Below, piece by piece: positions 20,975 to 34,014 of a stretch of 64,000 nucleotides of DNA. Made by a program: the position numbers and the translations under genes. The first letter of the stretch is position 1. Each line of letters opens with the position of its first letter. The notes under the pieces were generated by a model. It saw only the letters and a list, made by a program, of their open reading frames with translations, made no database searches and was not told the DNA's origin. The stretch is from Neoscytalidium dimidiatum (Eukaryota > Ascomycota > Dothideomycetes > Botryosphaeriales > Botryosphaeriaceae), in contig CM074701.1 of the NCBI GenBank assembly GCA_037367355.1, positions 1,426,001-1,490,000 on the forward strand, in the 5' to 3' direction.

Positions 20975-21577
20975 ATGAATAATACAGCGAAGATGGTTAA
21001 GGATAACGCTCGGGCTGGACTACCAACGACTCATGTGGTGGTGAACGACACGCTTTGGCCCTGGATATAGTGAACGCGGGCAGGCGGTTTGGGCAGTTCT
21101 TTAATTCTTTTTGTACGCGACTTTTGACGAACGAGAATCCAAAATGAATCCAAAATGAATCCTCCTTGAAATTGTTCATGTTTCTTTTGAATATATGCAC
21201 GCGACCATCTGATGTCAAGATATAATCGATCGAACGACTCCTTTCCACATATGCGTCGAGCCTAACGGAACCTTTCCTGGTTATGGGAAGACTCGGCTGG
21301 GTTGAAGCAACAGAGTAAGCGAATTAGAGCATGGCACGCAAAAGTAACGTGGCACTTCATCTGCAAGCGTATGTGTTCGAATTATCAGGTGGCGCGTAAT
21401 GTAAGGTTTACGCCCACCACAGGCTGTTAGCCATTGCTCAGCGTGCAACTTCTTACCCTATGGGCGAAGATGCATATATAGGTGAGACATGCGTTACAGA
21501 CGAATCTATCGACAGAGTCTTGACGAGTTCTGTGTCCCGTAGCGAATGAAGCACGAATGAACTCTGCTCGAAATTGG
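20975..21577. other. Intergenic between convergent genes, 603 bases
   Basis: This holds the 3' ends of formate dehydrogenase and the small membrane protein gene. A short direct repeat, ATCCAAAATGA twice at about 21137-21158, is visible. Nothing else is recognised. Confidence 0.5.
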
Positions 21578-22401
21578 TCACTGATGTATCCTAGCGCCGA
21601 TGCTTCTTCGACCAACACCCTCGCGCTCGCTCTCACTGCTGCTGCTGCTGTCTCTGAACCCTTCTTCTAACTCTCGACTTAACCTCCGCTCGCTCCTGCT
21701 GGCCTCGTCGGCGCCTCTCTGCCTCTCTAGCGCCTCGCGCCTCCGCTCACGTTCCATAGGCTCGAAGCCAACCATTCCCTCACCTTCGCCGTCTTCGATA
21801 TCAAAGTCATCATCGTCATCATCATTGTAGGCGCCGAGCTGGGTGGCCGACGCAGTACGAGCGGTTGCTGCGAAGGGCAGGGCGAAAGGCAGACGGGCGG
21901 ACACGGACGAGTAGAGGCCAGAGAGACGGGCACGGATCCAGGATGGCGAGGTAGTGGTGGAGAGGGTGGAGAGGGCGGCGTCGGCCGATGCGCCGTGCAG
22001 TGGGAGGTAGTGCTGGTACTTGCGGATGTAGCGACGGTGCAGCGGCAGGAGGACGAAGGATACAAGCACGTAGAGGAGGGCGGCGACTAGTAGGGGAATG
22101 AAGATAGTCTAAGGAATGCGCGCGGGTCAGCAGTGCCGTGTGTTTGTTGGGTCGGTCGGTTGGATTGTGGGTGGGTCAGTTGCGGGTAGCTTGGTTGCTG
22201 GTCGGCTGGCTCGGGCTTTCTGGTCAGCTGGCAGAGGGCTTGGGAGCTCTGGTCGGTCCCAATGTGCCAGAGCCAGAGCCAGGAGAAATGACATGGTGGT
22301 ATTCGCAACGGCGATCGGGGAAATGAGGAAGATTCCCATGGAGCGCAATACATAGCGGAGTCGCTCGGGCATACCTTGACGAAGGACGAAAAGCCGGACA
22401 T
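21578..22401 (-). CDS. Small single-pass membrane protein, conserved fungal type, function unknown
   Basis: The predicted protein has 185 residues and two exons. A 27-nt first exon (22375-22401) encodes MSGFSSFVK. After a 266-nt intron (22109-22374, GTATGC...CTTAG), exon 2 (21578-22108) continues TIFIPLLVAALLYVLVSF. Residues 10-30 form a membrane segment followed by HRRYIRKYQHY, so the basic side is probably cytosolic. The C-terminal half is soluble: an acidic run (NDDDDDDFDIEDGEGEG), a charged helix and a serine run (SSSSSES). I associate this MSGFSSFVKT-plus-membrane-segment layout with uncharacterised proteins of filamentous fungi. No enzymatic motif is present. The intron is the longest in the window and the first exon the shortest. 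The gene is divergent from the formin. Confidence 0.8.
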
Positions 22402-23269
22402 GGCGGCGGCGCGGAGAGGACGTCGAGTCCGGGGCAGCGAGCGAGTTTGGGCGTGAGGCGGCCAGCAGGATGGAGGATGTACCAGCAGCGGCGGTGCTAT
22501 GAATAGTAGAGAGCGGCCCAGGCGGTCGCGGCTGCTCGTGTCCGTGTGTGCGGTCGAGCTGACGCGCAGTACATGCGGATGGTGCCTGAGGCGAAGACTG
22601 GGGCTGGGCGGGCGGCAGGCGGTGGGCCAGCAGCGCGGTCAGCAGCGCGGTCAGCTCGGGGTTCCCTGAAGGGCCTCGCTGGGCTGCGGCTCTGGAGGCG
22701 CATATGCGACGCTGCGGTGTAGAGCGTCTGAGGTGATGCTCGGCGCGGCTGCTCTGCCCCGTCACAGGCCGGGCGCATTTTGGGGCTTGCAGGGTTCCTG
22801 CCGCCGTTCAGCGCTCCGGCCACCAGCTCGACCTCCTGAAACGTGAATGCAAAGCGGCGGCGACTCTCCTGCACTGACCTCCACTCTTCCCACGCGCATC
22901 CCTATACGAAAAGGCGAACGACCTGGACCATCCGCGTGTGCGCCCATGCGCCGTGATTCTCCTCCACCGACACAGCCAGAGCCCGCAGACCGCGCGCCCA
23001 TCACCACCAGCCCTGCCCCCGACACGCGCCCTTTCGTCCGTTCCAGCTCGTCGACGCCCGCTCTCCAGACCACCGCGCTCGAGCCCGGCCCTGCACTCAC
23101 GCCCAACCTCCGCCCGATTGGCGGAGCGCCGTGGACGCCAGCCGCAGAACACCAGCGAACGCCGGCCTGACGCGCTGCCCTTCGTTCGCGACCACTCCCG
23201 CAGCGCCCGCTGCAGAAGCCCCTCGGGGTCGCTGAACACGAGCGCCAAGGGCAGACGCTGCTGCCCGCC
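22402..23269. promoter_or_regulatory. Divergent promoter region, membrane protein / formin
   Basis: These 868 GC-rich bases lie between two diverging start codons. Long overlapping minus-strand frames here are low-complexity and match nothing. A C-rich leader precedes the formin ATG. Confidence 0.45.
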
Positions 23270-26200
23270 ATGTCCGACTCCAAGTCGCGTCAGTCGTCCG
23301 GCGGCAAGTCCTTCTTCTCGCGGCGCAAGAACAAAGACGATGTGCCCGAGACGCCTGGCCTGCCGCCAAACCTCAATCCCGGTTCCTCGCGCCACCAGCA
23401 CCGCTCGTCCGTCAACTCGGTCAACGGCTCGCCGAGCAATCGCCCCATTTCCTATCTGCCCGAGCATCTTCACAGCGCCGGTGTGTTGACCAGCATACCC
23501 TACGACAGCGTGCCCCCGGACGGACGCTCCCCCATTGCGGTCGATTTCCTGCCTAAAGACCAGAGCCCCTCCTCCACTGTCTCCCGCCGCGAGCCGCTCC
23601 CACATCATTTGAACAAAGGCGGTGTTGATTTTCACCAGTACCCTATCTTTAGTCCCTCAGCTCCGCCGGCGGCTGGGATGACCGTGCCCCCACGGCCTCC
23701 ACCGCACGCCACCGGAAACGCTATGGCCTCGAGTCAACCAGGCGACAGGGGCGTGTCCATGCAGCAGTGGGGAAATGGCCGTCCGAGCACAAGTTCAGGG
23801 CGGCCGTATTCTCCCAATAACCACGGGTCCTCCTATGCCGCGACCGAATCCTCATACAACACTCGCGCCTCGTCAGACCAGGCAAGCGTATACTCGAATC
23901 ATTCTGGCCATCGGGACACAAAGAGCAGCATGGCGGACCGTGGCTTCGCCACCATCGGCGTCGACCAGCATACTCTCCTCCCGACCATTGGCGTAAATGC
24001 AAGGGGCGCCTCTGTCGCGCCGGCAAACGCGGCTTCGTTCGACCCCGCCGGCTTCCACCTCCAACGGCCCAACGATGATCGGGAAATAGAGCGGGAGTTC
24101 ATGGCGCTTATGCAGAAGCGCGGTTGGAATAGCTTGCCGGAGCAGGCGAGAAGGCAGATGGAGGCCTACCCGATATCAAAGAAATGGACCTTGGTGCATC
24201 AAGATCGGCTAGCGGAGTGGCAAGGCGAGCAAAGGAGGAGACAAAATGCTCGGCAAACCCAGTTCAGTGTGGATGGGATGGGTATACTCGGCCGCGCAGA
24301 TGAAGAAGGCAGTCCGGAATGGTACGTACGGAAAGTGCTGGATAACTCGATCACGGCAAAACAGCTCCAGTCGTTGAGTGTCAGCTTGCGGACGCAGCCG
24401 ATCGGATGGGTTAAAGCGTTTGTGGAGGCTCAGGGTCAGATTGCGCTCACCAATGTTCTGAACAAAATCAACCGGAGACAGGGCCAAGGACCAGCGCCCC
24501 CGCCAGGATCGCAGGGCAACCAGGATAAGGATCTCGACCGGGAATACGACATTGTAAAATGTTTGAAGGCTCTTATGAACAACAAATACGGCGCCGACAA
24601 CGCTTTGGCATATCCTCAGATCGTCACATCCCTTGCAGCATCTCTCATCTCTCCCCGGCTCAACACCCGGAAACTTGTTAGCGAGGTTCTCACTTTCCTA
24701 TGCCATTGGGCGAACGGCCAGGGGCATGAGAAGGTCCTGCAAGCGTTGGACCAGTTGAAGCAGGTTCAGGGCGAGAATGGCCGCTTTGATGCTTGGATGC
24801 GTATCGTGGAGGTTACTATTGATGGCCGTGGCAAAATGGGCAGTCTGGTCGGAGCCAGCGATGAGGTCAGGAGTGGTGGTATCGGTTTTGAGAACCTGTT
24901 GATGGAATACGCTGTTGCGTCGCTGTTCCTCGTCAACATGATCGTCGATGCTCCGGAAAGGGACCTCCAGTTGCGTGTGCACTTGCGCGCGCAATTCACC
25001 GCCTGTGGCATCAAGCGCATCTTGACAAAGATGGAGGGCTTCCAATACGAGGTCATTGATAAGCAGGTTGAAAGGTACCGGACGAATGAGGCCATTGACT
25101 ACGAGGACCTATTGGAGAGGGAAAACAGTAGCATGGTGGACAGCATCGAAGGGGAGGTCAAGGACATGAACGACCCGAGCCAGATCGTGGACGCCATCCA
25201 GAACAAAATCCAAGGGACGCGAGCGCAAGATTATTTCCTGTCTGCCATGCAGCACTTGTTGCTCATTAGGGATAACGAAGGCGAAGATCGCCTTCGGTTG
25301 TTTCAACTTGTCGACTCGATGCTTAGCTATGTTGCCATGGATCGCCGCCTCCCGGACATGGACCTCAAGCAGAGTCTGAACTTCACTGTGCAGAGCCTCT
25401 TGGACAAGCTCTATACGGATTCAGAAGCGCGTCAAGCTAGGGATGAAGCCATTGAAGCGCGGCAGATCGCCGATGCTGCGGTTGCAGAGCGTGACGAAAT
25501 GCGTGCTCAACTCGAACTCGGCGCAGATGGCGTTGTCGGCAAGCTACAAAAGCAACTAGAAGAACAGAACGCTCTACTCGAGCTCCGTGGACGACAGATT
25601 AAGCAGCTCAAAGCTGAGCTATCAGATCTGCAGACCGTGCGCGCTAAGGAGCTGCAGCGGAACGAGCTCGAGACGAGAGAGCTCTACCTCATGCTGCGCG
25701 ATGCTCAAGATGTCGCGGCTTCTGCCGCGGCAAAGAAGGGCAAGGACGGCAAGCTAGGCCAGACTGACCCTGCTCTCATGCAAGGCATCCTAGACCGTGA
25801 GAAGCTCCTTGATAAGCTAGAGATGCAGCTGGAGCGGGCAAAGACTCAAGCTAAGCTTGAGGGAAAGGTTTGGCAAGCTGTCGAACCTGGAGACAAGCTC
25901 CGCGAGCTCCGTGAGAAGATGGATGGCTACGACGAGGAGCGCAATAACCAAGAATTCTCTCGCGCCGACTACACAAACAGCTATCTCGGATCTGTCAACC
26001 GCAAGCCTCTACCGAAGAGGCCGACGGAGGAAGATACAGATGTAGACGATGATGAGATGATCGTAGAGAAGCCACGCCTTGTGGAGCTTAGACGTCCAAA
26101 GATCTCTTCAGCCCAGCAAGGCGCGCTCCTTGGAGAGATTGCTTCGAAGGTCAAGAAATTGGACGACAGTGACGAGGAAGCGGATCCGGAGGGCGACGGC

Positions 26201-28896
26201 GTCACAACCGGACCCACGCATCCTAGTGTAGATTCCGAATCTCCGAAGACTCCAGCAGATGGCGAGGAGAAGTTCGATGGTCCTCCCCCGCCGCCCCCAC
26301 CACCGATGCCTGGTGTCGATGGCGCCCCGGCCATGCCAGGCTTCAACAATGCTGCGCCTCCTCCACCACCTCCTCCAATGCCTGGCATGAATGGGCCCCC
26401 TCCACCTCCTCCACCGCCGATGCCTGGTTTCTCTGGAGCCGCTCCACCGCCCCCGCCTATGCCTGGGTTTGCTGGTGGTGCCCCTCCGCCACCGCCAATG
26501 CCAGGCATGGGCGGCCCTCCACCACCTCCGCCGCCGCCCGGAGCGCCACCGCTCCCTGGAGCTCGTCGTGGACCTGGCTTCTTGCCGCAACCCGGTTACG
26601 CAGCTACGCAGAAGGTTGGTCTCGCTGTTGCAAGACCAAAGAAGAAACTCAAGGCATTGCACTGGGACAAGGTCGACACCCCTCAGGTCACTCTCTGGGC
26701 CTCTCATGCTCCCACGTACGAAGCCAAGGAGGAGAAGTACAAGGAGCTGTCCAAGAGGGGTGTACTTGATGAAGTTGAGAAATTGTTTTTGGCAAAGGAG
26801 ATTAAGCAGATCGGCAAGAAGCAGTCATCCAAGAACAATAAGAAGCAGCTGATCTCGAGCGAACTTGTCAAGGCCTATCACGTCTCGCTCGCCAAATTCA
26901 GCCAGTACTCGGTGGATGAAATCGTACGTATGATCATTCATTGCGACAAACCGATCCTGGAGAGCGAAGTTGTTATGGAATTTCTTCAGAAGAATGAGCT
27001 ATGCGTGATCCCCGAGAACGTCGCAAAGCAGATGGCGCCATATGCCAAGGACTGGACCGGACCGGATGCTGCAAACGCTACACGCGAGTCAGACCCATCT
27101 GAGCTTACCAGAGAAGACCAGATCTATCTGTACACGGCCTACGAATTGCATCACTACTGGAAGTCCCGCATGAGGGCTCTTGATCTTACGAGAACTTACG
27201 AGGCGGAGTACGACGAGATTTTCAACAAGCTTCAGGAGGTCGTCCGCGTTTCCGACTCTCTGCGTGACTCCGTGTCGTTGATGAATGTTCTAGGCTTGAT
27301 CTTGGACATTGGTAACTACATGAACGATGCGAACAAGCAGGCCACCGGTTTCAAGCTTTCGTCGCTCGCTCGTCTCGGCATGGTTAAAGATGACAAGAAC
27401 GAGTCCACATTTGCCGATCTTGTTGAGCGTATTGTGCGCAACCAGTATCCTGAGTGGGAAGGCTTCGTCGACGAGATATCCGGAGTCATTCCTGCCCAGA
27501 AAATAAACGTGGAACAGCTTACTTCCGATGCTAAGAGATATATTGACAACATCAAGAACGTCCAAGCCAGCTTAGATTCGGGTAACCTGAGCGACCCCAA
27601 GAAATTCCACCCCGAGGATCGCGTGAGCATTGTTGTACAGCGCTGCATGAAGGATGCTCGCCGCAAGGCTGAGGCAATGGCCGACTATCTCGAGGATATG
27701 AAGAAGACGTATGATGATATTCTGACGTTCTATGGCGAAGATCCGACGGATGAAAACGCGAGAAGGGACTTCTTCTCAAAGTTGGCAGTATTCGTTCAGG
27801 AATGGAGGGTACGTTGCATGATTTCACGTGTACGCGCATCAATATCACTGACTTCGATTTTTAGAAATCCAAGGAGAAGAACGTCAAGTGGGAGGAAACG
27901 CGCCGCCGGAATGAGGAGTCCATGCGCCGCAAGGCTCAACAGGCGCCACGCTCACCAACTACTGACGGCCCGCTGCTCAGCCCTGCATCGACGGGTGCCA
28001 TGGATACATTGCTTGAGAAGCTACGTGCTGCCGCACCACAGGCCCGCGATCAGCGCGACCGACGCCGTCGTGCCCGTCTCAAGGATCGTCACCAGGTCCG
28101 TGTGGCCAGCGGCCAGAAGATGCCAGAGCTCGACGCGATGCGTCTCGAAAACGAAGACGGTAGCAGCGCAGCGAATGGCCTTCTCAGCCCCAACAGCATT
28201 GCATCAGGCGATACCAGTGGGGACACGGGTGGCGAAGGCGAGGAGAAAGAAAAGGGTAATAAGGACGGCGGAAATAGCGAGGGCGAGGATATTGCCGATC
28301 GCGCTGCCGTCATGCTGCAAGGTCTTCGGGGTGACGGGAGTGAAGTCTCGGAAGTACCGGGCAGGGAAGAAAGCATTCGCGTCCGCAGAAGAAGGGAGAA
28401 TGCCGGCAGCGAACGGGAAGCAAGACGAAGAAGGCGAGCACGTCAGGGCGGTAGTACGGTGGACGAATCGATCAAGGAGGAACCCGGCAGTCCGCGGCCC
28501 GGCGATGGTGAGAATGGCACCGACTCGCGACCAGGCACTGGTTACTCAAGACCTGGCACCGCACACACCGAGGCAACAACAGAATCTGTTGCTGAATCTG
28601 AGCAAACAAGGCCAGAAACGGAAGTCGACGCGGATGGAGAGAAGACAGCGCTACCGAGCCCGCCTCCTGAAGGGCAGGACGAAGATGAGCTGATGCCAGA
28701 CGCGGATGCCAACAGCGACACCGACGTTTTCGCTTCCAGAGCGGGAGAGGAAGCTGAAGCGAAGGGAGAAGCCGAAGATAAGGACGATGACCGGCCGGAA
28801 TCGCCACTCCCGACCCCAGTTACCATTGTCAGTCCGCCTAGTCCAAGCAGCGAAGAGAAGAAAGAATTGCCGTCGGTATCGAAGGAAGCGGAATAA
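23270..28896 (+). CDS. bni1: Formin (Bni1/SepA type), actin nucleator
   Basis: Formins nucleate and elongate unbranched actin cables at the hyphal tip and at septa, under Rho GTPase control. The predicted protein has 1,856 residues and two exons (23270-27808, 27865-28896) with a 56-nt intron that restores FVQEWRKSKEKN. Order: disordered N-terminus (1-260); GTPase-binding/FH3 region (about 265-710, starting near REIEREFMALMQKRGW); coiled coil (about 720-890); FH1 with five profilin-binding runs of the type PPPPPPPPMPG (about 1004-1100); FH2 (about 1120-1510, KKKLKALHWDKVD, LGLILDIGNYMND); and a DAD autoinhibitory element after the intron (GAMDTLLEKLRA with a basic stretch RDRRRRARLK). The last 250 residues are acidic and disordered. 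All parts needed for autoinhibited, Rho-activated actin assembly are present. Filamentous fungi usually have one formin, so this gene is probably essential. Confidence 0.96.
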
Positions 28897-30773
28897 ACCC
28901 AGAACCGGCGCGTCTTTCTTCACCAATATACCCCTTGTTCGCTGCCTGCTCTGCGGTTACATGTTCCTCGGTCTTCTCCCACCTTTCAATTTGACCCAGA
29001 TACCCAAACTTACCCTCCAGTCTCGAACATACCACTTTGTATGGAAGAAGCACCCATTACAATGCACCCTCTGCACTTTGTCTATAGTCTTTCTCCTTTT
29101 TCTGTCTAATTGGCTTAATGTCTGCTTCTTCTCTTTCTCTGTACCTTCAAGCACTTAGCTCGTAGGGCTAGATAGCAAGGTAACTTAGAATTGGCTACTT
29201 TGATTGCTGGCTTATTTACCCGAGAATACTTGACCCTTGCACAGGTCTCAGCATTCAGTTTTCCTCTTTCATAAGTCCCCGGGTTTTCCGCCCCTTTACT
29301 TTGTTGCAGTCGTCGTTGCGCGAGTTCCCCTAGGCATAGCGTATGCGCGTTCAGGGTGCTTTTTACTCTAACTTCTACTTCTATACTACTTTCTTCGTCT
29401 GACGTTTGCCTTAGCAGCCGCAAACTTTATACCTTTTTCTTCTATTCTACCAGCGGTTACGTCCTTTTTGATCTCCTTGTCCCTTGTCGGAGCAGAGGAT
29501 AAACGGAGGCGAACAGAAAAGGAGAAACGCACCATGACATGTACGTTTTCTCTTTTTTTTTTCTTGGTTGGGGAACGTTCGCCACGGTTCGTTTTACTAT
29601 CTATAAATGAACGTATACACTACTTCCCACGACTTGAATGTCCGGAAATTTCTTTCTCTAATGCTTCACTTTCACCCTGTATGAGGTCATTAGAATTGCA
29701 TTAGGACGCGTTAACAAGATGGGAGTACTGGACAATATAATCGAGGGAGTGAATGTTGAAATTTTGCGCTCAGGGATGCAGTCGTAAAGGTGCTTCGTGT
29801 AACGTCAGTCCCGGTAGGAAAGAGTCGATTGGATTTGTCTACTGGCGCTGTTAATTGCCTCAAGTTACATGTGGGATCGTTGGTGTAGATGTGCTTAGAT
29901 TTCGGTGCAGTCTTCTTTACCTCAAAAATAATGACGAACTCTACGCGAATCGGCAAATTGTGTTGCTCCGACAGCGTTGGTTATGTGTGGATTGCCCGCA
30001 AGCTGTTGATTGCAAGCATGTGTCGGCTAGATTGGTTTTGGTTTTTTCTGGTCGCTGCTTATTGTCGGATATCTAGCAATTTGGTTTTGCTGCTGAGAAC
30101 GTCTTCCGTATATTATAAGTTTTGATGGACATGTATATTACTGCATGTATGGTATCCTCACTTTTTTTTAATTGCATGTATAACCAGGCAGGGGAGAAGT
30201 GACGCAAAGATGGAAAACTGTGTCCATTTTAAGCTAACTCTTGCTTGTTTTAACCGGCACGGAGTGCGCATTGCAGCGCTCGGTGTTGCCCTCGGAGATC
30301 GACAGATCTATTGAATATGATTTAGAGGTATTCATCGCATAGTTCGATGCTGCAATGGTGAGTGCACTCGCTTCAAAAGCTCTAGCACATTCTTAACGGG
30401 AGTGGGCGCCGCACCGCGGTGCATGAGATGGGGCAAGAATATTGCAACTCAGCAAAAGCCAGTGCCACCTCTCATCTCATTCAACTCACCTGACTTGCCG
30501 ACTCGGGTGTTGTGACAGGAGAGTCGGCCAGAGCCAATTTGAAAACGTCTCATATAATCTAGAGAATATCTCTCTGGCGAATCTCTATCTTCTCGCCTCA
30601 TTGTCACCGAGAACCCTCTTCTCCATAACCCAATTGCCAACTCATTCCCGAATTTAGTTTCCCGACTTTTCTCAAACTTTTTTTTTCTTTTAAAATTTTA
30701 ACAAAAGGAAAAGCTTCCACATCTTCACCTCATTGTACTCGACCAGGCCACGAGTGGTTCCGCGATTGACACG
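28897..30773. other. Intergenic, 1.88 kb
   Basis: This is AT-leaning sequence after the formin with T-rich tracts (for example 10 T near 29553) and no convincing frame. The last 150 bases (CTCATATAATC, CTTTTTTTTTC, TTTTAAAATTTT) are probably the promoter of the DUF7918 gene. There is no RIP signature: CpA and TpG are common. Confidence 0.5.
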
Positions 30774-32287
30774 ATGCGCAACGATAATATCGAGGTCTTT
30801 CTCCGGCGTGTTGGACCGCGTCCAACACGGTACATGGAATACACGCTTCCCGGTCAGGCCCTGAGATTCCCGCCACAGGATTCACAGTGTTATGTTGAAG
30901 CCATCGCCGAAGAAGGCTTCCAGGTTCACGTGCGTCTTCACCATGGCTTCAGATACTTCACATCAACCTGCCTTGAGGTTCGACTCTGGCTGGACGCGCA
31001 CGAGGAACCCGATGTCTACCTCCGTCACAAGGTTCGCATCCCGGCCGATGGCCGCAAGAATTTCGAGTACATACTGCAGGACTTTGCGGTCCAGGTCGAT
31101 GATCACTGGGAGAACGGCAAACTCTGCTTCGGGGAGGTGTACATTGGTAAGTCTCTGTCGCGTCTCTCCCAGCACCAGCTCCCAGATCTTTGAGCTGATT
31201 ATGATTCGTCGCTTTAGACGAAAAGAGAAGCAGGATGTTCAGGAAATCTGAGTTGAAGAACCGCTTCAACAAGCTCGGGACCATTCGCGTTTCCGTCCAG
31301 CGCGGTCATCAGGATGCCGAGCCCGTCGAAGAGGAAGAACCAGAGTCAGTAGAGCTGGATGGAACTGTATCGCCCGATGAAAAGCGCAACGGGATTACCC
31401 ACTTCGTGAAGTAAACGCCTAATTTCCATGTCTATTGAAGCGAGAAAATTGAACAAAGATGAATAGGACCACGGAAAACCGTCGCATTAAGGCTCCCAAA
31501 AGTGACAAGTCCACACGATTCAAGCGCATCGGTGGAAACCATGGAGAACGCTTTATTTTCGAGTTCCGCTATCGTTCTCGTGGTAAGAATTCTTCTCCCG
31601 AGATGTTATGGCGAGGGAATTAATACATTTACAGCCGAACTACAACGCCTGGGAATGATAGACGACGTGGGGAAACGTATTGATCCTGCTCTGGAGGGTG
31701 ATAAGGATGAGTTCCTCGCCAGCACGGATGCATCAGCTGCATTGACAGAGACCGATTCATTGTCTGATCTCTCTCCTCTGAGATTTCCTCCTTCTCAAGC
31801 TACTACAGAGGGTCTCCAGTCTCCTTTCTTATCCCAGACTCCTGCATCAAGTCCGCTTTCGGGATACGGAGCCCAAAAGATACGTGTCTCCGCCAACCCA
31901 GGACCCCCTCCCGCTGAGTTCTTCTCCCCACATTTACCGATCCCTGAGCACAGGCGGAGCAAGAAACGCCTCCTCGTCTCCATTTCTCAGACAGATAATC
32001 AAAGTTCTCCATCCACTAAGAAGCGCGCCGTTCTCCCGCCAATAGATCTCACCAGAAGCACTTCCCCTACACCAAATCACGCTCCTGCAGTCAGCGCCGG
32101 GCTCAATGAGATGAGTGAGTCAGAACTCAAAATGGAGCTTAGCCGCATGGAAGTGCAAAAGCGTCGATACGAGCTTCAGCAGAAGCAGCTCGAGATGCAG
32201 CAGAAGCAGTTGGAGTACGAAGCACAGCTGGGGAAACTCAAAGCACAGCGGCAGCAGAGAATAGATGGTGCTTTTGGCGCGATCTGA
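30774..32287 (+). CDS. DUF7918-domain protein, function unknown
   Basis: The predicted protein has 444 residues and four exons (30774-31146, 31218-31410, 31467-31582, 31635-32287). The introns are 71, 56 and 52 nt, each with clean GTAAG/GTAAAC donors and TTTAG, ATAG or ACAG acceptors, and all junctions keep frame. Residues 1-230 match the pattern of fungal DUF7918 proteins: CYVEAIAEEGFQVHVRL, VRLWLDAHEEPDVYLRHK, FCFGEVYI-type strand (here LCFGEVYID), GTIRVSVQRG, and ERFIFEFRYRSR followed by LQRLGMI. The middle is Ser/Pro-rich and disordered. The C-terminus is a Gln/Glu-rich helix (MSESELKMELSRMEVQKR onward) that likely forms a coiled coil. The last two exons and the first two look like separate genes at first glance; the domain pattern across the third junction shows they are one. 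Function is unknown. Confidence 0.82.
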
Positions 32288-32846
32288 GAAGTTGCTTCGT
32301 ATTATCAAGATACTCCGATGGGCTACAGGGGAGGCTTGAATCTGGTACATATTGCTTGACAGAGAAGCGAAATAGAAGTCGTCTGTTGAATTCTATCCGC
32401 ATGTTTGGACGACTTAAAGAAAAACGCACAAATTTCAGCTCGAAGATAAGGTGCACAAACTCGCGAACGTGTGTCTAAACAGCCATCGATGGGTCTGCCA
32501 GTAATGACGGCGAATTCAGTATTCCGTACTCATAGGTGTCTATGCGCATTACACTCTACGTAGGATCCTCTGCAATTGAACACCCTTGAAGCGCGAACGC
32601 AGACGACCAGCACGATATCAATCTCGTAGCAATCACCGCTAACAGCTTTGAGGAAACCTTCGAGCAGAATTCATCGGTCTTCAGTAGACAGCTCATTTTA
32701 AGACTACGAGAAAATCATGGGGTATCAATTAACCGAATTGTCTCTACCCATTTGGACGCCATCGCTATGCATGCTGTTGGTCATACTGACAATCCCTGAT
32801 AAGGGAGGAGGAGGGGCGGGGGGATCTAATGGGAGTCCGAAGTGTT
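32288..32846. other. Intergenic between convergent genes, 559 bases
   Basis: This is the 3' region of the DUF7918 gene and of MED6. No element is recognised apart from a short G-rich tract (GGAGGAGGGGCGGGGGG near 32806). Confidence 0.5.
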
Positions 32847-34014
32847 TCACGCTAGTTTCCCGGGAGTAGCGCCGGCAGTTGGTGTAACGGGGCTGGTCGG
32901 AGCAGTGCCGGCTCTGCTCTTGCTCCTCTTGATCTTTGCCGGCTTCTTTGCAGGAATTCCACCAGCAGTTGAAATGTCTGGACTTGCGGCCAGGGCAGGA
33001 GTACCGGGCTTGCTGTCAGTCTTGGACCCATCTGCAGCGGCGACGGTGGAGGCCTTGGCGGCAGCGGCAGCGGCAGCGGCAGCGGCAGCTTCGGCTTGCT
33101 TGGTCTGCGCCTGCTGTACATGACGTGTCGTGGCACTGAAATGGAACGAACCGGGCTCGCCGATGATCGGATTAGTGTCCATGAATTCGTCCTTGAATCG
33201 ATTGAACAAGTGGAAGGATTGAGACAAGGCGTGCATTGAGGTGGCGGCGGCGGCAGAGTTTGTGCTTTTGTGCTTTTGAGCCTGTTGGGGATCACCGGGC
33301 TGAGCCTGAGATGAGGCCGATGCATCAGTGATATCCATTACTGAGGATGCATCGCCCGTAGGGCTGGCGGCGCGGCTGGAGCGTCGGGAGGCGTTGGCGG
33401 ATGCGTTGGTCTGCTTAATGGATGCCGAAGGCGGGAAATAGGTGTAGCCACGGCCGGATGTATAGATAGGGAGCGAGGAGGCAACAGCGAAGAACTTGGA
33501 CAGAGAAGTGGTAGCAGCGAGCTGAGAGAAGGTCGTTAGCAGTCAAGGCGCTGGACGGACTTGGGGCGACACGCAGACACACAATTTTGTTGCCGATGAT
33601 GTCCTCGAGGGAGGCAGCTTGATAGATGTTTTCTCCCATTACGTAGAAAGTACCTAGCACGATGAGTTCATCATCATGACCGGGGCGTTTCCGGCGCTGC
33701 TGCTTGCGGAAGACATAGATGCCCGTGTCAGAGCCGTCCGGGCGACGGTCGGGCTCCGCAGCGAGCATGAACTCAAGTCCCTGCATTTTGCGCAGGCGGG
33801 CTTCAAACAACTCGCGGTCCGCTACCCAGGGCTCGCCCCTGTGCTGGGTGAACAGGGCCCAGTTATTGGAGGTGAAGTCGAAGAAGTCGGACTCCATGAA
33901 GTACAGGTGGATTGATTTGCTGTGCAGGCCACCGTACCACTGCTGCAAGTTGCCGAGCGAAAGCGGACTGCGCCATTGGCGCTCATCGAGCGGCGTCTCC
34001 TGGGGGTGGGCCAT
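32847..34014 (-). CDS. med6: Mediator complex subunit 6 (MED6)
   Basis: MED6 is a head-module subunit of Mediator, which links transcription factors to RNA polymerase II in the nucleus. The predicted protein has 368 residues and two exons (33583-34014, 32847-33521). The 61-nt intron (GTGTGT...CTCAG, GCTAAC branch) joins IIGNKI to LAATTSLSKFF. Family landmarks are LDERQWRSP, HSKSIHLYFMESDFFD, TSNNWALFTQ and VLGTFYVMGENIYQAA. The C-terminal half is fungal-specific and disordered, with a long alanine run (about residues 271-284, coded at 33040-33095) and a basic KKPAKIKRSKSR patch. The start has a good context (GCC before ATG). A 16-G run lies in its leader. The gene is divergent from the MMtag gene. 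Confidence 0.95.

Noticed and set aside
22762..23635. Overlapping minus-strand frames opposite the formin start
   Set aside because: They are antisense shadows of the formin N-terminal exon and its GC-rich leader, with Gly/Arg-rich products.
31502..32287. Separate gene starting at the ATG at 31502
   Set aside because: The FEFRYRSR-AELQRLG junction across the 52-nt intron and the family pattern show it is the last part of the DUF7918 gene.
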